NCBI GenBank assembly: GCA_933228675.1
Contig: OW121744.1
Coordinates: 100,200,813 to 100,264,812, forward strand
Length of the DNA stretch: 64,000 nt
Source of the DNA: Stomorhina lunata
Taxonomy: Eukaryota > Arthropoda > Insecta > Diptera > Rhiniidae
Reading direction: 5' to 3'
Notes under the pieces: model-generated
The model's input: only the letters and a program-made list of their open reading frames with translations
Told to the model about the DNA's origin: nothing
Databases searched by the model: none
Shown: one piece after another, positions 22,745 to 34,762 of the stretch
Numbering within the stretch: the first letter of the stretch is position 1
Layout of the letters: the number at the start of each line of letters is the position of its first letter
Program-made: the position numbers and the translations under genes

Positions 22745-25700
22745 AAGGTAGGAAATTTCCTATTTTTTTAAGAAAATTTTTCAAAAATTTCCTATTTTTA
22801 TAGGAAGTTTTTCAAAAATTTCCTACTTTTATAGGAAGTTTTTCAAAAATTTCCTACTTTTATAGGAAATTTTTCAAAAATTTCCTATTTTTATACGAAA
22901 ATTTTCAAAAATTTCCTATTTTTATAGGAAATTTTTCAAAAATTTCCTATTTTTATAGGAAATTTTTCAAAAATTTCCTATTTTTATAGGAAATTTTTCA
23001 AAAATTTCCTATTTTTATAGGAAATTTTTCAAAAATTTCCTATTTTTATAGGAAATTTTTCAAAAATTTCCTATTTTTATAGGAAATTTTTCAAAAATTT
23101 CCTATTTTTATAGGAAATTTTTCAAAAATTTCCTATTTTTATAGGAAATTTTTCAAAAATTTCCTATTTTTATAGGAAATTTTTCAAAAATTTCCTATTT
23201 TTATAGGAAATTTTTCAAAAATTTCCTATTTTTATAGGAAATTTTTCAAAAATTTCCTATTTTTATAGGAAATTTTTCAAAAATTTCCTATTTTTATAGG
23301 AAATTTTTCAGAAATTTCCTATTTTTATAGGAAATTTTTCAAAAATTTCCTATTTTTATAGGAAATTTTTCAAAAATTTCCTATTTTTATAGGAAATTTT
23401 TCAAACATTTTCTATTTTTATAGGAAATTTTTCAAACATTTCCTATTTTTATAGGAAAATTTTCAAAAATTTCCTATTTTTATAGGAAAATTTTCAAAAA
23501 TTTCCTATTCTTATAGGAAAATTTTCAAAAATTTCCTATTCTTATAGGAAGTTTTTCACAAATTTCCTATTTTTATAGGAAATTTTTCAAAAATTTCCTA
23601 CTTTTATAGGAAATTTTTGAAAAATTTCCTAATTTTATAGGAAATTTTTCAAAAATTTCCTATTCTTATAGGAAATTTTTCAAAAATTTCCTATTCTTAT
23701 AAGAAATTTTTCAAAAATTTCCTATTCTTATAGGAAATTTTTCAAAAATGTCTTATCTTGTTAGTATTTTTTTTTAATTTCTTATTTTTTTAGAAAATTT
23801 TTCAAAAATTTATTTTTACCTGAAAATTTTCAAAAATTTCTTATTTCTAAAGAAAATTTTCAAACATTTATTATCTTTTTAGAAATTTTTTTTTAATTTC
23901 TTGGTTTTATAGGAAATTTTTAAAAATTTCTTATTTTTATAGCAAACTTTTAAGAAATTTCTTATTTTTATAGGAAATTTTTCAAAAATTTCTATAACCA
24001 TAAGAAATTTTTTATAGGAAATTTTTCACAAATTTCCTATTTTTATAGGAAATTTTTCAAAAATTTCCTATTTTGGTAGGAAATTTTTCAAAAATTTCAA
24101 ATTTTGGTAGGAAATTTTTCAAAAATTTCCTATTTTGGTAGGAAATTTTTCAAAAATTTCCTATTTTTATAGGAAAATTTTCAAAAATTTCCTATTTTTA
24201 AAGGAAAATTTTCAAAAATTTCCTATTTTAATAGGAAATTTTTCAAAAATTTCCTATTTTTATAGGAAATTTTTCAAAAATTTCCTATTTTTATAGGAAA
24301 TTTTTCAAAAATTTCCTATTTTTATAGGAAATTTTTCAAAAATTTCCTATTTTTATAGGAAATTTTTCAAAAATTTCCTATTTTTATAAGAACTTTTTCA
24401 AAAATTTCCTATTTTTATAGGAAATTTTTCAAAAATTTCCTATTTTTATAGGAAATTTTTCAAAAATTTCCTATTTTTATAGGAAATTTTTCAAAAATTT
24501 CCTATTTTTATAGGAAATTTTTCAAAAATTTCCTATTTTTATAGGAAATTTTTCAAAAATTTCCTATTTTTATAGGAAATTTTTCAAAAATTTCCTATTT
24601 TTATAGGAAATTTTTCAAAAATTTCCTATTTTTCTAGGAAATTTTTCAAAAATTTCCTATTTTTATAGGAAATTTTTCAAAAATTTCCTATTTTTATAGG
24701 AAATTTTTCAAAAAATTCCTATTTTTATTGGAAATTTTTCAAAAAATTCCTATTTTTATTGGAAATTTTTCAAAAAATTCTATTTTTAATGGAAATTTTT
24801 CAAAAAATTCCTATTTTTATTGGAAATTTTCCAAAAAATTTCCTATTTTTATAGGAAATTTTTCAAAAATTTCCTATTTTTATAGGAAATTTTTCAAAAA
24901 TTTCCTATTTTTATAGGAAATTTTTCAAAAATTTCCTATTTTTAGAGGAAATTTTTCAAAAATTTCCTATTTTTAGAGGAAATTTTTCAAAAATTTCCTA
25001 TTTTTAGAGGAAATTTTTTCAAAAATTTCCTCCTTTTATAGGAAACTTTTCAAAAATTTCTTATTTTGTAGGAAATTTCTCCAAAATTTCTTATTTTTAT
25101 AGGAAATGTTTCAAAAAATTTTATATTTTTATAGGAAATTTGTGAAAAATTTCCTATTATTATAGCAAATCTTCAAAAATTTATTTTTCGGTAGCAAAAC
25201 TTTCAAAAATTTTTTATTTTTTATAGGAAATATTTCAAAAATTTCTTATTTCTATAGGAAATTCTTCAAAAATTTCTTGCTTTTATAGGAAATTTTTCAA
25301 AAATTTCTTATTTTTAAAGGAAATTTTTCAAAATTTTTTATTTTTTATAGGAAATATTTCAAAAATGTCTTATTTCTATAGGAAATTCTTCAAAAATTTC
25401 TTGTTTTTATAGGAAATTTTTTAAAAATTTCTTATTTTTAAAGGAAATTTTTCAAAATTTTCTTACTTTTATAGGATTTTTTTTAATTTCTTATTTTTAT
25501 ATTACATTTTTTAAAAATTCCTTATTGTGATAGGAAATTTTTCAAAAATTTCTTATTGTTATAGGAAATTTTTCAAAAATTTCTTATTTTTATAGGAAAT
25601 TTTCAAAAATTTCTAATTTTTATAGGATATTTTTCCAAAAATTTCTTATTTTTATAGGAAATTTTTAAAAATGTCTTTTTTTGTATAAAAATTTTTCTAA

Positions 25701-26020
25701 AATTTCTTATTTTTATAGAAATTGTTTTAAAAATGTCTTTTTTTTTAGAAAGTATTTTAAAAATTCTTATTTTTTTAAAAATTTCTTATTTTGATAGGAA
25801 TTTTTTTTCAAAATTTCATATTCTTATTGGAAATTTTCCAAAAATTTCTCATTTTAATTGAAAATTTATAAAAATTTCTTATTTTATTTTTTGGAAATTT
25901 TAAAAAAATTTCTTATTTTAATGATAAGTTTTTTTAAGATTTCATATTTTTATAGCAAACTTTGGAAAAATTACTTATTTCTCAAAATTTCTTATCTTTT
26001 AAATTTTTTTTTTAATTTCT
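22745..26020 (+). repeat. 31-bp satellite, block C (C orientation), largest block
   Basis: About 105 units. The core (22.9-25.0 kb) is highly homogeneous and carries the fully symmetric unit ATAGGAAATTTTT-C-AAAAATTTCCTAT plus TTTT. From about 25.0 kb to 26.0 kb the copies decay progressively, with indels and TTCTTA arms, as is typical of array edges. The block ends about 350 bp from the 3' end of the minus-strand P450. Confidence 0.95.
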
Positions 26021-26366
26021 TACTTTTATGAGATCAAATTAGTTAACCTATTGCCTTCTATCTTATATTATAACAAATTTAGACTAGACCAACAAAGAAA
26101 AAATTGAGGTACTTTATCTGCAGTTTTACACTTTTTTTCGCTATTAAATTATTGTTACAATTTAACAAATTTTGATTTGCAAATAATAACTTAATAAAAT
26201 TAGTATAGATTAGAAAACTACTTATTTGCAAATATTTAAGTTTAGAAAATATTTAATAAAAATTATAATTATATTTTCAGATGTAAATGGAAAGCCGTTC
26301 ACAATTTTTGAGTACATTAAGTCAAAACTTTATTTAAAATATATCACAAGTTTTGACAAAAAAATT

Positions 26367-29320
26367 TCAAACTCTTTCAACCTTTAAATAGATACCATTT
26401 TTTACACTTAAAATTCTCGAGTTACTAGGATCAAATTCCAAACATTTCGGGGTCTTTTCACTAGGCGAAAACTTAAAATGCTTCAGAAGTAAGGCAACAC
26501 CAGTCATCACCTGCATTATGCCAAAACGCTCGGCAATACAAACACGAGGACCAGCCCCAAAGGCTAAAAATGACATGGAATGTCGTTGATTTTGATTGTC
26601 GGATGAAAATCTTTCGGGATCAAAAGTTTCGGGTTCAGGATATATATCCGGATCATGATGTATAGAATAAACGGGTATGAGAATATCTACACCGGGTTGA
26701 AGGGTAAGACCACATGGTAGGGTAAAGGTGGAACGGCAAACTCGCTTGTTGGTGGGACCCACAGGGTGTTTGCGTAGGGTTTCTATAAAATAAAAATGTT
26801 TCAAAAATTTCTTAATTTTATAGGAAATTTTTCAAAAATTTCTTATTTTTATAGGAAATTTATAATAAAAAATTCTTATTTTTATTGGAAATTTTTCAAA
26901 AATTTCTTATTTTTCTAGGAAATTTTTCAAAAATTCCTTGTTTTTATAGAAATTTTTCAAAAATTACTTATTTTTGTAGAAAATTTTTCCAAAATGTCTT
27001 ATTTTTATAGGAAATTTTTCAAAAATGTCTTATTTTTATACAATAATTTTCAAAAATTTCTTATTTTTATAGGAAATTTTTCAAAAATCTCTTATTTTGA
27101 TACAATAATTTTCAAAAATTTCTTATTTTTATAGGGAATTTTTCAAAAATTTCTTATTTTTATAGGAAATTTTTCAAAAATTTCTTATTTTTATAGGAAA
27201 TTTATAATAAAAAATTCTTATTTTTATTGGAAATTTTTCAAAAAATTCTTATTTTTATAGAAAATTAAAAAAAAAATTTTTTATTTTTATAGGAAATTTA
27301 AAAAAAATTTGTTATTTTTATATGAAATTTTTCAAAAATTTCTTATTTTTATAGGAAATTTTTCAAAAATGTCTCATTTTGATACAAAAATTTTTAAAAA
27401 TTTCTTACTTTTATAGGAAATTTGTCAAAAAGGTCTTATTTTCTTGTTTTTATAGGAAATTTTTCAAAAATTTCTTATTTTTATAGGAAATTTAAAAAAA
27501 AATTTCTTATTTTTATAGGAAATTTTAAAAAAATTCTTATTTTTATAGGAAATTTTAAAAAAATGTCTTATTTTTATAGGAAATTTTTCAAAAATTTCTT
27601 ATTTTTATAGGAAAATTTTTCAAAAATTTCTTATTTTTATAGGAAATTTTTCAAAAATTTCCTATTTTTATAGGAAATTTTTCAAAAATTTCTTATTTTT
27701 ATAGGAAATTTTTCAAAAATTTCTTATTTTTATAGGAAATTTTTCAAAAATTTCTTATTTTTATAGGAAATTTTTCAAAAATTTCTTATTTTTATAGGAA
27801 ATTTTTCAAAAATTTCTTATTTTTATAGGAAATTTTTCAAAAATTTCTTATTTTTATAGGAAATTTTTCAAAAATTTCTTATTTTTATAGGAAATTTTTC
27901 AAAAAATTTTTATCTTAATAGGAATTTTCAAAAATTTCTTATTTTTATAGGAAATTTTTAAAAAATTTCTTATTTTTATAGAAAACTTTTCAAAAATTTC
28001 TTATTTTAATAGGAAATTTTTCAAAAATTTCTTACTTTTATCGGAAATTTTTCAAAAATTTTTATAGACAATTTTTCAAAAGTTCTTTTTCATGGGAACT
28101 TTTTCAAAAATTTCTTATTTGTATAGGAAATTTTTCAAAATTTTTTTATTTTTATAGGAAATTTTTAATTTTTATAGGAAATTTTTTTTTAAAAATAACT
28201 TATTTTTATAGGAAAATTTTCAAAAAATTTTTATGTCTTGAAGTTAATTTTAAAACATACCTTGCACCAACTGTTTTATATAATGCATTTTATTTAAGCT
28301 TTCATAGCTTAGACTACCCTCATATTCCTCCAAAACTTCCTTAACATTCTGTCTAGCTCTTTCCTGTACCTCTGGATTCATGGCCAATTCGTACAAAGCA
28401 AACGACATGGTACTGGAACTGGTCTCAAAACCTCCAATAAAAAACACAAAAGCCTGAGCTATAATATCTTGCATTTGCATATAGAACTCCCCATTCTCGT
28501 CTTTACTATTTTTCAAATTAATTAAAATATCCAAAAAGTCATTACGTTTGATGTTAAGCTTTTCACGCACTTCCACATTTTGACGCACAATTTTTGAATA
28601 AAAATCAATTAGTTCCTTGGTAAAAGCTTTGTAGCCCAAAAATTGGAAAAATTTTGGATATGATGAAGATAATGAATCCACTAGAGGATGTGAAGTCCAA
28701 AAGGCTTTATCGCCTTTTACACGAAATTCGGTTTGTGGCTCTCTCAGGCTATTGCAGTCTAAACCAAAGGCCACACTGCCTATGACATCAGTGGTAAAAC
28801 GGGCACATAAATCACGCACTTCCAACTGGGAGTCTTTATTTTCCACTTGCTCTCCAACCACCCTAATAAAACCTTCTCCTATCCCTGCCACAGTGGGAAA
28901 CATCATCTTCATTTTGCCAGTGGTAAAAGTTGGAGTCATTTTAATGCGCATTTTCTTCCACACGTCGCCAGTTAAACGCACCAGATTTGCTGACAAAGGA
29001 TCATGATGGGGATTCGAATACATGCCTCTATCGGGAAATGTTTCAAAATCTGTTATAAATATAGTTTTTAGCAAATCAAGATCCCTGATCACCAGTGTTG
29101 GAGTTATCAAATTATAAGCTCCCACATAGGACCTATTTTCAGTCTTCATTTTATTGTAGGCATCTTGTATGATAAAGGCAACATGTCTTTTCTTTTTGCC
29201 ATAGAACTCCCGGAAAGATACTGTCTCCACTTGTCGTCGTTTCCAGTAGCTGTGTTTATTTTTCACCCATATATAGATCGTGGTGATTAAAATGAGTAAA
29301 ATTGCAATGAATAAACCCAT
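26367..29320 (-). CDS. CYP6-family cytochrome P450 with satellite-filled intron
   Basis: P450 of 491 residues on the minus strand. Exon 1 is 29320..28261 and exon 2 is 26782..26367. The intron (26783..28260, 1478 bp) splits Glu354 of ETLR as in its neighbours but is almost wholly 31-bp satellite, against 59-152 bp in the other CYP6 genes. It has a hydrophobic N-terminal anchor, C-helix WKKMRIK, I-helix GGFETSSSTM, FDPERF and haem loop FGAGPRVCIA with ligand Cys435. Two oddities: the Gly two residues after the Cys is Ala, and the hinge (YWKRRQVETVSFREFYG) lacks the usual proline pattern and is shorter than in the other genes. The frame is open, so it may be functional but divergent. A TTTATT (AATAAA on minus) is at 26329..26334. 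Confidence 0.93.
26805..28235 (+). repeat. 31-bp satellite, block D, inside the P450 intron
   Basis: About 46 units in C orientation on + (G orientation in the P450 transcript), mostly with the TTCTTAT arm variant and many 1-10-bp indels, more diverged than block C. It starts about 20 bp from the splice acceptor and ends about 25 bp from the donor, so nearly the whole intron is repeat. It is separated from block C only by exon 2 and its short 3' flank. Confidence 0.95.
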
Positions 29321-29840
29321 AGTGCAATAATGGATTATTAATGTTTAAGCTTTGAAAGTCTTTTTAATACTGAACGTTTTTTTGGAGATTTCAAAGTTTT
29401 TGTAATAAAATTGCAACTGATAAGCGAATTAAAAAAAGACAATTTTCAAAAAAGTTGGAAGACTCTCTATTACTTTGGATCCTCTCTCTATAGCTTGGAT
29501 CTTTGCATTGCTCTTTCTCATCTAATGTAGAACAATTATAAGCGCTGTTTAATTAAATTTATTGTTTATCATATTTAATTGTTTAAACATTTTTTTAAAC
29601 TTATATTTGTATAAACATATGTAAGAAATTTGTTGTAGCACTTCCCCTGTTATTGGCGTAGATAGACCTGTCTGTGGAGATGTATCTTTAACCACATTTT
29701 ACATGCTCAACAAAACAGCTTCCGTAATTCTAATACTAATGCTAATACTAAAGTGTTCCAAATAATAACTTGTTACTAAACCAACTTCTAATAATTGTAG
29801 TGTGCAAATTAACCATGATCTTACATACTCAGAACTTTAT
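29321..29840. other. 5' flank of the minus-strand P450
   Basis: AT-rich upstream DNA. TCAGTA on the minus strand at 29373..29368, about 50 bp before the start codon, fits an initiator. No clear TATA box or other gene is seen. Confidence 0.35.
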
Positions 29841-30035
29841 ACTCTATTCAGTGTTGCCACTTTAGGTGTAATTGCACAAAAAGAGTGTTCTAAAAAAAAT
29901 ATGCATTTACTATTTTAGACAAAATTTATCCATAGTGCAAGAAATAATTTATTTTTTGATCAAGTTAGTTTCTATAGATATGTCAGATACTATTATTTTA
30001 GAAATTATTAATTTTCAATAGTTATTTCAATCAAA

Positions 30036-30916
30036 ATGGACTGCGAAAAAAAAGTTCGTGAAAATATAATTAAAACTATTCAAAAAAACCCGTCATGGAC
30101 TTTTAAAAAAATAGCTAAAAATTTGAAAGTTGACCCTCGAACGGTTTCTAATGCCATCAGACGGTATAAGGAAAACCTGAGCTTTGAAAGAAAGCCTGGA
30201 TCAGGGAGGAAAAAAGGTCCTACAGATATTGGTAAGGCAAAAGAAGTCGAGCGACTCTTTCGAAGAGCGCCTAACACTTCTTTAAGAAAAGCAGCTCGTA
30301 CGGTGAAATGTTCTACGAATTTTGCACATAGAGTCAAAGCTTATGCTGGACTGAAGACATACAAATTCCAAAAGGTTCCAGATCGCAATGCTATAAAGAA
30401 CTTAGAAGCAAAAAAACGAGCGAAAAAATTGAAGTCTGATTTTATAAAAAAATACACCTGTTGTGTGATGGATGATGAATCAGACTTTTCTCAACTTCCT
30501 GGTCAAGCTTTTTATGTTGCTGATAAACGGGGCAATGTTCGGCAAGAGTTTCGCACAAAAAAACAAACAAAATTCCCTAAGAAGTTTCTCGTGTGGCAAG
30601 CTATTTGCAGTTGTGGCAAAAGAAGTAAAGTATTTGTGGCATCTGGCACAATAAACACAGAAATTTATATAAAGGAGTGCCTACAAAAACGGTTGTTACC
30701 CTTTTTAAGAGAGCACAGAGTGACTACATTTTTTTGGCCAGGTATCGGGCTCTGGTAAAAAAGGACTTGAAGAACACAGGAAAGCTTTCCAAGAACATGT
30801 CCGATTTTAAGCGCAGGTGGAACACATGCTCCAAAAAGGTATCAGAAGCAACTGTAAAATCTTTAATGGGAGGGTTTCCGAAAAAAGTCGATAATTTTGC
30901 AAAACCCGAGTACTAA
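30036..30916 (+). pseudogene. Tc1-type transposase with internal deletion
   Basis: Open from 30036 as MDCEKKVRENIIKTIQKNP, with two helix-turn-helix regions (WTFKKIAKNLKVDPRTVSNAI; then LRKAARTVKCSTNFAHRV), a basic GSGRKKGP linker, and the first catalytic block VMDDESDF at about residues 147-154. The ORF continues to TTFFWPG at about 30,740. An intact relative would then carry the second Asp and, about 35 residues on, the final acidic residue before a C-terminal tail. Here that part is missing: the tail (KKDLKNTGKLSKNMSDFKRRW) resumes almost at once in another frame and ends at 30916. The deletion removes the catalytic core, so it is dead. Imperfect 13-bp inverted repeats (AAAGAGTGTTCTA, 29880; complement near 31,036) may be its own ends. 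Confidence 0.85.
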
Positions 30917-31511
30917 GTAAACATTTTAATGCTAAATGATTTTGTATAATATGTCATTATATTTGTGTATTTTGTAGAGTTTTTATATTAAAAGGTTTGA
31001 TTTTTATTTAAGAAAATCCAACTACAAATTTTACTTAGAGCACTCTTTATCATGTGTAATTTTTATTTTCATGTGTAGCCGTTGTGTAATTGGCTGCATG
31101 TGTAATTCATGTGTAATTTCAATTTTTGTCATTTTTGAGTACTAACAGTTTTCAAAACTTGCATTTTAAAAAATAAATTTATGTGCGTCCCATTCGAAAT
31201 CGAAATAATGCATATAATGCAAACTTTTTATTCTAACTACATAAGAATTTATGTTTTAAAATCCCAGTGCTTATGGGAAATCAACCATTCAGATTAAAAT
31301 ATATACGTTTATTAAAGAATATGATATATTGGTATTGCTGCCCATGAATCTTTGACCGCAGTCTCTAATTCGGGAAAAAAATTTATACTTCATGATTCAT
31401 GATCGCGAATTTTATATTCGTCAAATTAAAACAATATTTAATTTAAGTCACGATATTTATTGCGGATTGTTGATCCCAAAATTGCCCAAACTTTTCAATT
31501 TCAATCATAAT

Positions 31512-31763
31512 ATGTGACCTTTTCCGAGAAAAAGAACCTAGTGTGTTAAAAAACGGGTTTAGAGTTAGCAGTGGATTCTGGTACCTAAAAGGGTTTAGAA
31601 TAAGATGAAATGAGTTAGATTTCTGATAAAAAAAAATATTTGCTATAAAAACGTACAAAACGAACTTTGGAAAATCGATAAAAATGAGAAAAACATTAAT
31701 TTTGTTTTTCTCAAAACTTTATTTTCATACACTAGGTCCTTTTTCTCGGAGAAGGTGACATAT
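31512..31763. repeat. Fold-back sequence with about 40-bp arms
   Basis: ATGTGACCTTTTCCGAGAAA continuing AAGAACCTAGTGTG at 31512-31548 pairs imperfectly with 31,727-31,763. Mismatches lie at about every tenth base, and the spacer is about 180 bp. It lies within the hAT-like composite. The interior has no coding frame of note. Confidence 0.65.
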
Positions 31764-32055
31764 ATGTTTAACAAAAAGATTTTCATTCTTCAGTGTCGAT
31801 TTGCAAACTCTTGACATGTACTTTTCAATTTTGAAACTTTTGGGCTTTGGACCCAGAAGATTATTGGATAAAAGTTTTTGATTTAAAGAATTCCTTGGAG
31901 ATAGATTGTTTTCTACTTTGCAAAAATTTATTAATGGTGGACCAATTTTTGATCCTAAAAAAAATGTTAAACAAGAAATGGAAGATTTTCTATATAGTCG
32001 TTATGAGTTTCATTTTGTTTATTTTTAAGAGCTAAGTAACGATTTGAAATAGTAT

Positions 32056-32200
32056 GTTTGTTCCCGTACTTTAACGAAACAACCCAAACTTACTCAAATG
32101 TGTTCCCGTACAAATTTTTCAATACAAATTGTTGTTTTTTGAGTAATTTCTGACAACTTCGGACTGTTTTGGGTTGTTTCGTTAGAGTACGGGAACAAAT
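32056..32200. mobile_element. 145-bp fold-back MITE with 7-bp direct repeats
   Basis: Terminal arms of about 36 bp (TTTGTTCCCGTACTTTAACG, continuing AAACAACCCAAA) match inverted with about two mismatches. ATAGTAT lies immediately outside both ends (32049..32055 and 32201..32207) and looks like a target duplication. It is inserted in the 3' part of the hAT-like composite. Confidence 0.72.
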
Positions 32201-32431
32201 ATAGTATACATTTATTGTTTTCTTTCCAAGCGTTATGAAATAAAAAAACGATGAATATTAATTTAAAAAACTACAAATTATTTTTTTTAATTTTTAACAA
32301 AAAAAAATTAATTAAATCAAATTCAAAACATGTTATTTTGCCAAAAAAAAAAAACATGTGTAATTCCTAATTTCATGTGTAATTTTGGCACGATCCATGT
32401 GTAATTTAACATTTGTTTGGTGGCAACACTG

Positions 32432-33040
32432 ACTCTATTCCAATTTCAGTCAATAATTCGCACAATCAGATGATGATACTACTTTTAACAGTAAAATGTT
32501 ATTAACATATTTGAATTTTTTTTTCTCTCTCTCTCTTTCTTTCTCTGTTTAATTGTTATTTCAATTAGCGTAAAATTGAACAAATAATAATGTATGAATT
32601 CTTTTAAAGCAAGTGTGGAAGTATTACAGTAGGTGAAGCAGACTCTGTTATACCCTAAGGCTCTTAAGTGAAATGTGGAGCGATTACAGTGTCTCACAAA
32701 TGAGCAAATTTGTAAAAACTTGGAAAGCAACCTAGGGGAGGTTATAGGCTTTGGTGAGGACGTACAAAAATCATTTTCAAAAATAAAAATTTCAAGATAT
32801 TTCAAAAAAACTGTTTTCGGGTAGGTCGTAGTTCTTTGCTAAAACTCTCACATTTGCAAAACTATTCAACAGTTTTGGAAAGTCAAGGGATCAAGCTTTC
32901 ATAAGTTGTATGCACAGGACTTATATTTTAAGAAATAAGGTAAATTTTTATTAAAATTTTCGCTTATTTTGATTTGATTTTGATAAAAATTTAAGTCACA
33001 CGCTGAAATCTTATATTCTTAAACGAGCAATAATTGTATG
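32432..33040. other. Spacer with no recognised gene
   Basis: Contains a (CT)n tract at about 32,525-32,545 and AT-rich unique DNA. A 106-codon minus-strand frame (32485-32805) includes a Lys/Arg/Glu stretch from the CT tract and is not convincing. Confidence 0.4.
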
Positions 33041-34762
33041 TATATATATATCTATATATATATATAGAATGGCTATCTCGAAAACGGCTCTAACGATTTG
33101 GATACAATTTGGACAGTGGGTACCTTTTTTCATGTATAGATCGAAGAAGAAGGGACTTTTGGAACCTTTGCCTCTAAGAGGGTAAAAAGGGGAAAATATT
33201 GAAAACGTTATATCTCCTAAAGTAATAGATATAGAAACAAAATTAAAATTACGTTTTTAGCAGCCATAAAAATAAGCGGACAGGTGTTTGGTACTTTTTT
33301 GAAACTATGTCCGATAGGGGGTAAAAAAGGGTGAAAATAGTTTTTTTGGTACTTTTTTAACCCACTCTTATATTTTAAACCAAAGAATATAGAAAGGAAC
33401 TTTGTACTGCAGTCAATAGATGTGAAAGAAATATTGAACACGTACTTGGTACTTTTTTGATTATGGGGCCAAAATGGATAAAAAAGGGATAAAATGATAA
33501 CTTAACATCTCAAAAGTAATATGAATAGGAATTATGTTAACTGCGTTTTAATAAAATGTACCGAATTCAATTGGTACCAAAGAAGTACCAAATAAGCATA
33601 TGGAACTTTTTGAAAGTAATGGATAAAAAGGGAAAAAATGAGTTATATACATATTATAACTTTTAAACAAATGAATGTTTGTATGTATGTTCTTTATGGA
33701 ATAGTAATCTGTGAATTTGATCATATTATGCTCTTTAGCGAAGATGTTGCGGATAAGCCGGCGAAGGTTTTTAAGTTGGTAAGACCAATTTCCGTTAGGT
33801 GGCGCCACTGAAAATTACTAAAAATTATTTAAATCGTAAACTGTATATTTGATCATGCTATGATGTTTAGCAAAGTTGTAGCGCATGAGCCGGCAAAGGT
33901 TTTTTAGTTGATGTGAATAATTTCCGACAGGTGGCGCTTTTGAAAATTACACAAAGTCAATTTTATCGTAAGCTGTACATTTAATCATGCTATAATCTTT
34001 AGCAAAGTTGTTGCACTTGAGCCGACGAAGGTTTCTTAATTGGTACGAAGAAATTTCGACAGGTGGCGCCACTGAAATTTACTCAAAGTCAATTTAATCG
34101 TAAGCTGTACATTTAATCATGCTATAATATTTAGCAAAGTTGTTGCGGATAAGCCGACGAAGGTTTATTAATTGGAATGACCAAAGTCCAACAGGTGGCG
34201 CCACTGAAAATTACTCAAAATGAATTAAATCGTAAACTGTGCATTTGATCATGTTATAATCATTAGAAAAGTTGTTACGCATAAGCAGACGAAGGTTTCT
34301 TAGTTGGTATGAACAACTTCAGGTGGCGCCACTGAAAATTACTCAAAATTAAATAAATCGTAAACTGTGCATTTGATCAGACTATAAGTGAATTAAATCA
34401 TAAACTGTGCATTTGATCATGTTATAATCATTAGAAAAGTTGTTACGCATAAGCAGACGAAGGTTTCTTAGTTGGTATGAACAACTTCAGGTGGCGCCAC
34501 TGAAAATTACTCAAAATTAAATAAATCGTAAACTGTGTATTTGATCAGGCTATAATATTTAGCAAAGTTGTTGCGCATGAGTCGACGGAGGTTTCTGTTG
34601 GTATGACCAATTTCCAAATTTTTTCAAAATTAGTTAATCTGTAAACTATGCAAACTATGTGTTGATCGGAAAAAATAAATAAAATAATTCGAAATTAACT
34701 GAATATTTGCACAAAATGCTTATCATAAAGCTCCGAGCAAGGCTCGGTCAACCAGGTACTAA
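33040..34762. mobile_element. Candidate non-autonomous Helentron/Helitron-like element
   Basis: The segment starts with a TA microsatellite and GGCTATCTCGAAAACGGCTC. It then has several GGTAC(T)TTTTT and GGGTAAAAAAGGG motifs, then six tandem units of about 130 bp, and ends with a GC-rich hairpin CCGAGC-AAG-GCTCGG (about 34,733-34,747) followed 11 bp later by CTAA. A tandem-repeat core followed by a terminal hairpin close to CTRR is the architecture of Helitron or DINE-1/Helentron-type elements. The expected T just after the CTAA is not there, and the 5' end cannot be fixed. Confidence 0.45.
33700..34620. repeat. Six-copy tandem repeat, about 130-bp period
   Basis: The landmark AGGTGGCG(CCACTG) occurs near 33,797, 33,931, 34,061, 34,191, 34,320 and 34,489. 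Each is followed by AAATTACTCAAA, a (T)AAATCGTAAACTGT block, ATTTGATCATGCTATAAT, TAGCAAAGTTGTTGCG and CGAAGGTTTCTTAGTTGG. The last interval is longer because a nearly exact 165-170-bp stretch is duplicated (34,225-34,390 and 34,395-34,550). Confidence 0.85.

Larger units (their letters stand above)
29849..32431. mobile_element. hAT-like composite element, 2583 bp, with 8-bp TSD
   Basis: The ends are 12-bp perfect inverted repeats, CAGTGTTGCCAC at 29849..29860 and its complement at 32420..32431. They are flanked by identical 8-bp direct repeats ACTCTATT (29841..29848 and 32432..32439). This is the hAT signature. The motif ATGTGTAAT or close variants recurs in the interior and 3' subterminal part (about 31,060-31,120 and 32,355-32,405), as binding repeats do in hAT elements. 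It carries no hAT transposase. Its cargo is a deleted Tc1-type gene and two fold-back sequences, so it looks like a nest of insertions inside a non-autonomous hAT. Confidence 0.82.

Noticed and set aside
24728..27610. Open frames of about 62 codons reading GNFSKISYFYRKF
   Set aside because: Direct translation of the 31-bp satellite.
15667..28235. Regular 31-bp repeats resembling a CRISPR array
   Set aside because: Units are contiguous with no unique spacers, and the genome is a fly with spliced genes.
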